Assembly: GCA_016716435.1 (NCBI GenBank)
Contig: JADJWI010000008.1
Span: forward strand, 1,307,501-1,371,500
Reading direction: 5' to 3'
Source of the DNA: Acidobacteriota bacterium
GTDB taxonomy: Bacteria; Acidobacteriota; Blastocatellia; Pyrinomonadales; Pyrinomonadaceae
Length of the DNA: 64,000 nucleotides
Numbering within the stretch: the stretch's first letter is position 1; each line of letters opens with the position of its first letter. The notes under the pieces are model-generated. The model was not told the DNA's origin, searched no databases, and saw nothing but the letters and a program-made list of their open reading frames with translations. The position numbers and the translations under genes are program-made. Below, in pieces: positions 8,108-14,495 of the stretch.

Positions 8108-8404
8108 CGTCTTGTTTCATTTCTAAAAGCAGACCGCGCGTTTCTGAAACGGCTGAAACGAATGAAAGAAATGAAATGCCTGAAAGAGTTGAAACACTTG
8201 AAACGCCCGGGAGTTTTGAGTCCCGGCTTTCGAGAATTCCAAATTCCAAATTCCAGATTCGATGATCTGGAATTTGGAATATGGAATCTGGAATTAGAAA
8301 GTCCTGCCGTTTTGTTTCTAATAGGGCATCGCGCGTTCGCGAAAACATCGCGAACATCGCGAACAACGGAAACGCCTCGAACATCGCGAACATCGCGAAC
8401 AACG
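8108..8404. repeat. Short-period tandem repeat arrays with a conserved head
   Basis: Non-coding low-complexity DNA upstream of kbl. Two modules share a head like TTTCTAAnAGnnnAnCGCGCG (about 8116-8142 and 8317-8338). Each head is followed by an array of imperfect repeats of about 9-10 bases: TGAAACG/TGAAAGA-type at 8143-8206 and CATCGCGAA-type at 8335-8404. Between them lies an inverted repeat built from ATTCCA/TGGAAT units (8228-8298). Spurious ORFs cross it on both strands. No protein is supported. Confidence 0.7.
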
Positions 8405-8524
8405 TGTGTCGTCCTGAAAAAAGTTGACACATTTTGGTGGTAAACCTGGTATAGGTTTCCTGTTTTGTGTTGGTCCTGAATAAGGTTTACGTGCATCTCC
8501 TTATATTGGTTTTGAGTTTCACTC

Positions 8525-9435
8525 TCAGGCCGCGGCCTGAGAGTGAAAAGTTTTGGCCGGATAGTATTTCTTCCAGCGCTTCTTGAGCTCGCCGGTCCTG
8601 GCATGGGCCTCGGCCGGGGTGAGCATATCGATCGACAGATGCGGCCTCAGGTGGTTGTAGGTATTGACCGCCTGATCGATCTGCCGGGCCGCCTCGGAGA
8701 AGCTTTTGAAGCTTGTCCGGAGCAGTTCCTGTTTGAGAATGCCGTTGACGCGTTCGGCAATGGCGTTCTCCAGCGGGTCGCTCTTTTCGCTCATCGAGAC
8801 CCGGATCTGTTTCCCGATCAGCTTCATGTACCGCGAGCTGTAGTATTGCAGCCCACGGTCCGAGTGGTGTATCAGCCCGTCGCGCTCCGGATTGTCCCTG
8901 AGTGCCATCCGCAGTGCCGCCGCCGGCCCTCTGGCCGTCAGGTCCTCGCTGAGGCAGTAGCCGACTATCTTTCGCGAGTAGGCGTCCGTGATCAGGCTCA
9001 GATAAGCAAACCCTTCCCGGACCCTGATATAAGTGATATCGCTGACCCACAATTGATTGCAGCGGGTCGGCTCGAAGCCCTTGCAAGATTCGGGAAGCTC
9101 TTCATCCAGAGGCCCGAAAACGTTGTCCTCGGACTTCGCCTCCTTCTCTTTCGGACCAGCATCGAATGCTCCCGCAAGAGGTCGTACAAAGCGTCGTGGC
9201 CGATCTCTACCGAGTGCTCGCGGGCAAACCCGCTCATCATGTGATGCAGCTTTCTTACACCGATCCGCTTTTGCTCCTTTCTCAGCCTTCCTACCTCCTG
9301 CAGCACGATCTCGGCTTCGAACGCCCTCTTCTCCACTCGCCGTTTCCCCTTGTAATATGCCTGTCTCGTATAGCCAAGCAGCCGGCAGGCCTCTCCCAGG
9401 CTTCTTCCCCTGCCGCTCTCTACCACTTTCCTCAC
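8525..9435 (-). pseudogene. IS3-type transposase OrfB, frameshifted
   Basis: Catalytic DDE subunit of an IS3-type transposase. The N-terminal part begins with a GTG at 9435 overlapping the orfA stop (GTGA), and runs through HTH_21-type sequence (LLGYTRQAYYKGKRR, HDALYDLLREHSMLV) to FPNLA. The catalytic part (NQLWVSDITYIRV, TDAYSRKIVGY, HHSDRGLQYYS, ENAIAERVNGILKQE) lies in another frame ending at 8525. One missing base at about 9080-9083, in the run before GGCTTCGAG, joins the two as FPNLA-KGFEPTRC. So the gene is broken by one deletion and probably not functional. Confidence 0.8.
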
Positions 9436-9773
9436 CGCTTGGCCCCAGGTTTTTTTCTGATCGGTACCTCAAATCGATCTTCCGCGATGTCGATCATCGC
9501 ATTCAGCAACTCGTTGTATAGCCGGGCCTCCTCAAGCTCCTTCCGCAGCCGCCTCACCTCCGCCGACCCGCCCCTAACCGCCGACCCAGAAGACCCCGAT
9601 CCTCGGACCCTCTCTCCCCCATAACCTCCTTCCTCACTCGGCTCCCGGCCCCTTATCCATCTGTGTACCGTCGACGCCGAAACCCGGTATATCCTTGCCA
9701 ACTCCCGCATCGATATCCCACCTCTCCGATACCTCTCAACTGCCTCTCTTATCATCTCTTCTTCTTGTTTCAT
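9432..9773 (-). CDS. IS3-type transposase OrfA (helix-turn-helix subunit)
   Basis: 113 residues. The N-terminal helix-turn-helix (MRELARIYRVSASTVHRWI, about residues 22-40) is followed by a glycine/serine-rich stretch and a leucine-zipper-like segment (VRRLRKELEEARLYNELLNAMIDIAE), the normal OrfA plan for DNA binding and dimerisation. Its stop overlaps the GTG of orfB by four bases, suggesting translational coupling. The frame itself is intact. Confidence 0.85.
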   Translation of the reverse strand: MKQEEEMIREAVERYRRGGISMRELARIYRVSASTVHRWIRGREPSEEGGYGGERVRGSGSSGSAVRGGSAEVRRLRKELEEARLYNELLNAMIDIAEDRFEVPIRKKPGAKR

Positions 9774-9813
9774 CTGTTCCCTTTTACCTGTAAACCTATT
9801 TCAGGACAAGACA

Positions 9814-10244
9814 ACGGAAACGACCCGATTGATATTGGTCTTTGGACTTCGGTCTTTGGGCTTTGATCTCCGGCTGCCAGCTACCTGCTGATCGCTGATC
9901 GATTTGCCCAACCGACCGTCGGCTATCGTCGACTTCCCTCCGACATTTGACCTCCGGGCACAGAGCTCCAGGTAACCTGGGCTGAGATCGCCTTTCCCGC
10001 AAAGATGAAAAGGCTCAAAGGGACCGCAAAGGCCGTTCTCCCGAAAATTGTCTGCTGTCCACTGTCCGTTATCCATCGCCAGATACCAGTCTCCATTTTC
10101 CGCATTGGCAAGCCCGCGGTAAATGGTGACCCGTGCGATCTGGAAGATATGGATGAAATGGAAGAAATGGAAAAAATGGAGGGAATAGACGGACGGTCGC
10201 TTAATACTATGTAATCATTCGCTCGCCTATTGAGAAACACAGGG
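9814..10244. other. Non-coding stretch between IS end and kbl remnant
   Basis: No credible gene. It contains repeat debris such as TTTGGACTTCGGTCTTTGGGCTTTG near 9840 and a 9-base tandem array of ATGGAAGAA type at 10146-10183. That array follows a head (GGTGACCCGTGCGAT, 10126-10140) vaguely like the repeat heads at 8130 and 8325. ORFs listed here are shadows of repeats. Confidence 0.6.
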
Positions 10245-10363
10245 CCTTCAAGTCACTATGTGCATCCTGCGGGACCTTAATTCACCCGCTTAGGCTTATA
10301 AAGCCCTGCCTTGCGGATGTCGATAAAATTGTTCGCTAAGCGCTGATCAAAACATCCGTACAC
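10245..10363 (-). pseudogene. Degenerate copy of the kbl 5' end (copy B)
   Basis: Read on the minus strand from a GTG at 10363, this encodes VYGCFDQRL, then NFIDIRKAGLYKPKRV. It aligns with Kbl residues 1-27 (MYGDFKQHL, IGEIREAGLFKNERV). One extra base then breaks the frame, and similarity continues through GPQDAH to about 10245. It keeps the nucleotide core GCATCCTGCGG seen in all three copies. It has no rest of the gene. It sits directly downstream of the toxin gene on the same strand. Confidence 0.75.
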
Positions 10364-10370
10364 CTATTAT

Positions 10371-10679
10371 TCACGTTTTCAGTGATGCCGGATCCTGTCT
10401 GTTGGAGAAGAACGAAAGGACTTCAATTATTTGTTCGTCGTAATTGACTCGATAATACAGAGTGTTGAAACGCAAAACGACTGCTCGGCGGATTCCGCCT
10501 GCTTGGGCAGTCTCCGGATACATTAACGGATTTCGGGTGATGTGACTAAGCGTTGACTCGACCGCGTTGGCCAAGCGTGCGATCTCAGCGTCGGTAAAGT
10601 TCAATTGCAGATATTCGACTGCCTTTTCAAGTTCTTCGAGGGCGTGGTCGGTCCAGAGAATCCTATAACCACTTCTCAT
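10371..10679 (-). CDS. RelE/ParE-family toxin
   Basis: 102 residues with the ParE-like pattern: WTDHALEELEKAVEYL helix, a middle helix (LANAVESTLSHITRNP), MYPETAQAGGIRRAVV and a C-terminal strand pair (NTLYYRVNYDEQIIEVLSFFSNRQDP). Such toxins act on gyrase (ParE) or cleave mRNA on the ribosome (RelE); which applies is not visible. It overlaps the upstream antitoxin gene by 17 bases, the usual type II toxin-antitoxin layout. Confidence 0.88.
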   Translation of the reverse strand: MRSGYRILWTDHALEELEKAVEYLQLNFTDAEIARLANAVESTLSHITRNPLMYPETAQAGGIRRAVVLRFNTLYYRVNYDEQIIEVLSFFSNRQDPASLKT

Positions 10680-10899
10680 ATTTCGCTCTCGCCTCGGAAT
10701 GCGGTCTTAAACGTCCTGAATCCGCATCTTTGACACCAAGTGCGATCGATTCTTTTTCGGCCACGGATATTTCGTTCCACCAATCGCTAACGCTGTCGTC
10801 CCGAAGTTTCGATACCTTTTCTATCAGCGAAGGGTCATCGATCACCGATAGCCACTGAATCAGCTCGATCTTTCGTTCTTGTAAGTTTGTCGTCGCCAT
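10663..10899 (-). CDS. Type II antitoxin, addiction-module component type
   Basis: 78 residues, acidic and helical, with an N-terminal KIELIQWLSVIDDPSLIEKV segment and a C-terminal WNEISVAEKESIALGVKDADSG stretch like the small antitoxin families that pair with ParE/RelE toxins. It precedes and overlaps the toxin. The start follows a truncated kbl 5' fragment by 12 bases. The antitoxin should neutralise the toxin and may autorepress the pair; no operator was identified. Confidence 0.82.
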   Translation of the reverse strand: MATTNLQERKIELIQWLSVIDDPSLIEKVSKLRDDSVSDWWNEISVAEKESIALGVKDADSGRLRPHSEARAKYEKWL

Positions 10900-10911
10900 A
10901 GAGAAATCGTA

Positions 10912-11037
10912 TCACACCTTGGCATCCTGCGGGCTGTCTATTACACGCTCCGATTTATAAAGCCCCGCCTCACGAATTCCGTCGATCATGCTCTGTAAAT
11001 GTTGTTTGAAATTTGAATATATATTCTTTATGACCAT
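10912..11037 (-). pseudogene. Truncated kbl 5' end, still an open 41-codon frame (copy C)
   Basis: From an ATG at 11037 the minus strand encodes MVIKNIYSNFKQHLQS, then MIDGIREAGLYKSERVI and DSPQDAKV, followed by TGA. It matches Kbl residues 3-35 in frame without interruption, then stops. It begins one base after the stop of the 139-residue gene and ends 12 bases before the antitoxin. It may therefore be co-translated in this array, but a catalytic function is impossible. It is a better match to intact kbl than copy B. Confidence 0.75.
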
Positions 11038-11038
11038 G

Positions 11039-11458
11039 TCAGCCTGCCTCAAGCGTCACGAAAAAGACTTCGTCACCGGCATTAGTCGCACTTTTGCATA
11101 GTTCGCCAAACTCCAGCAAAAATCCGGCCAGGTCCATCCTGTTTATTTCCGTATCCTGCCATGCCCCTTCATCCCATGGTGCCGACGCATCTAGCAACGA
11201 CTCATGTTCCCCTTTCCCGATACATTCTTTTAACTCCGAATTGACTTGAAAAAACTCCGATCCATCAGTAAGTCTGTGGCCTGTCGGAATGGACTCAAAC
11301 TCTTCACTAAGGAATATCGTTGATAGAAAGTCTATGCGCTCGCGACTAGAGAGTCCCCCAACCACCGGCTTACCTTCTTCAAAACGGTCGAGTATGTCTG
11401 CTTCACTTCTCATCGCGATCAACTCGCCCGGCGAAGCGGTGAAAAAGTAGGTAAACAT
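11039..11458 (-). CDS. Hypothetical protein, 139 residues
   Basis: Not recognised. An acidic soluble protein with no signal peptide or membrane helix, containing EADILDRFEEGKPVVGGLSS and SEEFESIPTGHRLTDG segments and a C-terminal VFFVTLEAG strand. The size and style resemble small accessory or immunity-type proteins, but no family is assigned. It starts 2 bases after the stop of a small upstream ORF and ends one base before the kbl copy C frame, so it belongs to a compact minus-strand unit with the toxin-antitoxin genes. Confidence 0.6.
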   Translation of the reverse strand: MFTYFFTASPGELIAMRSEADILDRFEEGKPVVGGLSSRERIDFLSTIFLSEEFESIPTGHRLTDGSEFFQVNSELKECIGKGEHESLLDASAPWDEGAWQDTEINRMDLAGFLLEFGELCKSATNAGDEVFFVTLEAG

Positions 11459-11460
11459 TT

Positions 11461-11616
11461 CTACGCTGTTGTTGTCGATTTCTTCGGGGTTTCTTTGATG
11501 TGGGACGCGTTTGTCCAGGCGGCGGTTTTGCCGGTGTTGGATATATAGACGTTGCGGACGATGCCATCACGGGGAAAGAGCCAAATGAGATTAACCCCAA
11601 ACGTTTGTGTTGTCAT
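11461..11616 (-). CDS. Small hypothetical protein, 51 residues
   Basis: Not recognised. The ATG at 11616 is preceded by GGAG with 7-base spacing and by a perfect -10 box (11634-11639). It encodes MTTQTFGVNLIWLFPRDGIV, then RNVYISNTGKTAAWTN and a basic tail. It stops with a TAG 2 bases before the next gene, which suggests translational coupling. Expression signals make it more likely real than chance. Confidence 0.5.
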   Translation of the reverse strand: MTTQTFGVNLIWLFPRDGIVRNVYISNTGKTAAWTNASHIKETPKKSTTTA

Positions 11617-11633
11617 AACGTTACTCCAGTTGC

Positions 11634-11639
11634 ATTATA
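11634..11639 (-). promoter_or_regulatory. -10 box for the small-ORF/hypothetical unit
   Basis: On the minus strand TATAAT lies 17 bases before the ATG at 11616, with GGAG between. No convincing -35 element was found. The promoter is compatible with separate transcription of the accessory genes between tdh and kbl. Confidence 0.45.
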
Positions 11640-11678
11640 CGCCAAAAAACCCAGTCGCTATCGCTCCCGGTTCTGACT

Positions 11679-12713
11679 TTAGATCTCCTCAAAATCAAGG
11701 ACGACCTTGCCGCAGTTTCCTTCTTTGATGGCGGCGAAGCCTTTTTCGAAGTCTTTGTAGGAGTAGCGGTGGGTGATGACGGGAGAGATATCGACGCCGG
11801 CGTCGAGGAGGTTCGACATTTGGTACCAGGTCTCGTACATCTGGCGGCCGTATATGCCTTTGATGGTGATCATATTGAAGATAACGGTCTTCCAGTCAAT
11901 GGCGAACTGTTCGGCCGGGATGCCGAGGAAGGCGATCTTGCCGCCGTGGAACATGTTGGCGAGCATGTCCTTAAAGGCGACGGGGACGCCGGACATCTCC
12001 ATCCCAACGTCGAAGCCTTCTTTCATCCCAAGCTCTTTCTGGACGTCCTTGATCGATGTCTTGCTGACATCGACGGCACGCGTAACGTGGCCCATATTCT
12101 CGGCAAGCTGAAGCCGGAAGGGGTTTACGTCTGTGATAACGATGTTGCGGGCGCCGGCGTGTTTTGCGACCGCGGCGGCCATTATGCCGATCGGGCCGGC
12201 ACCGGTGATGAGGACGTCTTCACCAAAAACTTCGAACTCAAGCGCGGTATGAACGGCGTTGCCGAAGGGGTCAAAGATCGCCGCTACGTCCAGATCGACG
12301 CCGGGCTTGTGCTTCCAGATGTTGGTGTGCGGAACAGCGATAAACTCGGCAAAGCCGCCGTCCATATTAACCCCGACTCCGCGCGTATTGGCGCACAAAG
12401 CCCGCCGCCCGGCCATGCAATGGCGGCAGCGGCCGCAGACCAGATGGCCCTCAACGCTGACAACGTCGCCGGCGGCAAAATCAACGACGTTCGAGCCGAC
12501 ATCAACTATCTCGCCGACAAATTCGTGGCCAATTATCGTCGGCACCGTGATGGTCGCCTGTGCCCAGGCGTCCCAGTTGTAAATATGGAGGTCCGTGCCG
12601 CAGATGCCGCCACGCTTCACGCGGATCATCACATCATTGATACCCATTGCGGGCTCGGGCACATCCTCTATCCAAAGACCGGGCTCGGCCTTGCTTTTAA
12701 CAATAGCTTTCAT
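11679..12713 (-). CDS. tdh: L-threonine 3-dehydrogenase
   Basis: 344-residue zinc-dependent medium-chain dehydrogenase, which oxidises threonine to 2-amino-3-oxobutyrate with NAD+. Visible are the catalytic-zinc Cys in GGICGTDLHIYNWD, GHEFVGEI, the four-Cys structural zinc lobe CGRCRHCMAGRRALC, the Rossmann motif GAGPIGIMAAAVAKHAG and the Tdh-typical DPFGNAVHTAL. The length is standard. It feeds Kbl, whose gene lies 3.7 kb downstream on the same strand beyond inserted accessory genes. The start is divergent from pheS. Confidence 0.96.
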   Translation of the reverse strand: MKAIVKSKAEPGLWIEDVPEPAMGINDVMIRVKRGGICGTDLHIYNWDAWAQATITVPTIIGHEFVGEIVDVGSNVVDFAAGDVVSVEGHLVCGRCRHCMAGRRALCANTRGVGVNMDGGFAEFIAVPHTNIWKHKPGVDLDVAAIFDPFGNAVHTALEFEVFGEDVLITGAGPIGIMAAAVAKHAGARNIVITDVNPFRLQLAENMGHVTRAVDVSKTSIKDVQKELGMKEGFDVGMEMSGVPVAFKDMLANMFHGGKIAFLGIPAEQFAIDWKTVIFNMITIKGIYGRQMYETWYQMSNLLDAGVDISPVITHRYSYKDFEKGFAAIKEGNCGKVVLDFEEI

Positions 12714-12862
12714 TTATGATCTCACTTTACGGGGCCGAAAAGCCAATGATATCAGAGGTACGGACGCCGGTCGAAGGTCCGCACCGCGAACCGCGGCGGC
12801 CGATTCGGATATTTCCTTCTGTCCTGTATTTTCTCGCGCGACTTCGGTTATCCTTAGTGTTT

Positions 12863-14029
12863 ATGTCTGATGCGAATCAACATATCGAAGCGGCGAGGAC
12901 GGCATTTGCCGAGGCCTTTTCTCCGTTCGATTCACTTGACCTAAATGGCGGCGGCCTTGCCGACGCCGAGGCGAAGCTCCGCGAACTCGGCGAGCTAAAG
13001 GTCCGCCACACGGGCAAGAAATCTGCCCTCGCCGAGGCGAAAAAGATGATCGGGCGCGTCGCCCCGGAGGAGCGGTCCGACTTTGGCCAGGCGGTTCAGG
13101 CCGCCGAAAAGGAGATCACCGATCGGCTTGAAAAGGCCGAGACGGAGCTTAATGTATTCATCACGTCGGCTCGTATCGAACGCGAGCGGCTTGATGTGAC
13201 GATTCCCGGCCGCCGGCCGCGGACCGGCCATCTGCACCCGATCACGATACTACGGCAAAAGATCGAGGACATCTTTGTCTCGATGGGCTACGCGATCGAG
13301 GACGACCGCGAGATAGAGACGGACTATTATAACTTCGACGCGCTGAACATCCCCGAGGGGCATCCTGCCCGCGAGTCGCAGGACACGTTCTACACGACCG
13401 GCGGCTTTGCATTGCGTTCGCAGACCTCGACCGTCCAGATCCGGGCGATGGAACGACGCGGCGTGCCGATCCGCATCATCGCACCGGGCAAGGTCTTTCG
13501 CCGCGATACGCCGGACATGACACACGTGCCGATGTTTCACCAGATCGAAGGCCTCTGCGTCGATAAAGGCATCACGATGGCGCACCTGAAGGGCACCGTC
13601 ACCGAATGGCTCAAGCGGCTCTTCGGCGAGGACACCGTCACGCGTTTCCGCCCGTCGTACTTCCCTTTCACCGAGCCCTCGGCCGAGTTCGATTTCTCGT
13701 GCTTCGTGTGCCACGGAAGTGGAAGGGTGAGCAGCGAGCAGTCAGCAGTGAGCAGTGAGAAAGGCGAAGATGGCGGCGAACTGCTTACCGCTCACGGCTC
13801 ACAGCTCACTGACAGGTGTCGGCCCTGCAAGGGCTCGGGCTGGATCGAGCTTGGCGGGTCGGGAATGGTCCATCCGAATGTGCTGCGTTCGTGCGGCGTC
13901 GATCCGGCAGTCTACTCGGGCTTCGCCTTCGGCTTCGGCCTCGAACGCATGGCCGCGATGATGTTCAACATCGACGACATCCGGCATATGTTCGAGAACG
14001 ACGTGCGTTTTCTTGAGCAATTCCGGTAG
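12863..14029 (+). CDS. pheS: Phenylalanyl-tRNA synthetase alpha subunit with a 30-residue insert
   Basis: 388 residues from ATG 12863 (MSDANQHIEAARTAF); the open frame upstream to 12716 has no family similarity. It is the catalytic subunit of the alpha2beta2 enzyme. The N-terminal coiled coil (about 1-90) is followed by the class II core: RTGHLHPI, EIETDYYNFDALNIPEGHPAR, DTFYTTGG, RRDTPDMTHVPMFHQIEG motif 2, EPSAEFDFSC and motif 3 GFAFGFGLERMAAMMF. Between FVCHGSGR and CRPCKGSGW, where relatives have a short four-Cys turn, sits a 30-residue serine/glutamate-rich insert encoded by a palindromic repeat (13727-13816). pheT follows after a small membrane-protein gene. Confidence 0.95.
   Translation: MSDANQHIEAARTAFAEAFSPFDSLDLNGGGLADAEAKLRELGELKVRHTGKKSALAEAKKMIGRVAPEERSDFGQAVQAAEKEITDRLEKAETELNVFITSARIERERLDVTIPGRRPRTGHLHPITILRQKIEDIFVSMGYAIEDDREIETDYYNFDALNIPEGHPARESQDTFYTTGGFALRSQTSTVQIRAMERRGVPIRIIAPGKVFRRDTPDMTHVPMFHQIEGLCVDKGITMAHLKGTVTEWLKRLFGEDTVTRFRPSYFPFTEPSAEFDFSCFVCHGSGRVSSEQSAVSSEKGEDGGELLTAHGSQLTDRCRPCKGSGWIELGGSGMVHPNVLRSCGVDPAVYSGFAFGFGLERMAAMMFNIDDIRHMFENDVRFLEQFR
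13727..13816 (+). repeat. Palindromic repeat inserted in frame within pheS
   Basis: Ninety bases made of GTGAGCAG-type units on the left arm (13727-13759) and their complements (CTGCTTACCGCTCACGGCTC and beyond) on the right arm (about 13781-13813). It can fold into a long imperfect hairpin. It is exactly 30 codons long, on a codon boundary, and bounded by AGG at 13724-13726 and 13814-13816. Such AGCAGTGAGC-type repeats are usually intergenic. Confidence 0.8.
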
Positions 14030-14072
14030 AATCCGGCCTGGAAACCAAGCGAGCGGGGCGAGGAGGCATGAA

Positions 14073-14447
14073 ATGTCCAAGTTATTCCGATCAAAAGCGG
14101 GTTTTGCAACAGCGGGGCTTTATTTGCTTGTTACATTGCCGTTTATTGCGGCGACGGCGGTGTTTTTTCTAGTCCGTTACTACAATAATAACCAGCCCGT
14201 TCCCCCGTTCGAGGAACCGCTCAGCATCGTCTCCTTTGCATTAACGCTGCCGTGGTCGATCGGCGTGACCATATTGGGGATAATCATCCACGGTGGGCAA
14301 GGGATGCATACGGGAAGACTCGTAATTATCATTGGTCTGGTTGTTTCGGCGATAATTAACGCCTTGATCCTCTATTTATTGGCATTTGGGGTGTCGAGCG
14401 CGGTTAAACACCTCTACAACGCCGGCAATCCGAAACCGAAACCGTAA
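14073..14447 (+). CDS. Small integral membrane protein
   Basis: 124 residues from ATG 14073, which follows AGGAGG (14061-14066). Three hydrophobic segments are visible, at about residues 13-35, 50-68 and 78-103. No family is recognised. It lies between pheS and pheT in the same direction, so it is probably co-transcribed. The C-terminus is a short NPKPKP tail. Confidence 0.75.
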   Translation: MSKLFRSKAGFATAGLYLLVTLPFIAATAVFFLVRYYNNNQPVPPFEEPLSIVSFALTLPWSIGVTILGIIIHGGQGMHTGRLVIIIGLVVSAIINALILYLLAFGVSSAVKHLYNAGNPKPKP

Positions 14448-14495
14448 CCGCAATGTTCGCTGCGTGCTGGAACATTGCGAGACTTTAAAATATAA

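Larger units (their letters stand above)
8466..9813 (-). mobile_element. IS3-type insertion sequence, probably inactive
   Basis: Two transposase frames lie between imperfect terminal inverted repeats of about 25 bp: TGTGTTGGTCCTGAATAAGG... at 8466-8490, matching the complement of ...TTTCAGGACAAGACA at 9790-9813. A second, similar end (GTCCTGAAAAAAGTTGACAC) lies just outside at about 8411-8430, perhaps from an older copy. No clear flanking target duplication was found. It lies in the DNA that separates kbl from tdh. The catalytic frame carries a 1-base deletion. Confidence 0.75.

Noticed and set aside
8335..8404. CRISPR-like array
   Set aside because: The units are about 9 bases and contiguous, with no spacers and no cas genes.
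9072..9090. Programmed frameshift in the IS3 transposase
   Set aside because: IS3-type programmed shifts occur at the orfA-orfB overlap, not in the middle of orfB; a simple 1-base deletion explains it.
11769..12719. 316-codon plus-strand ORF opposite tdh
   Set aside because: It is an antisense shadow; tdh has all family motifs on the minus strand.
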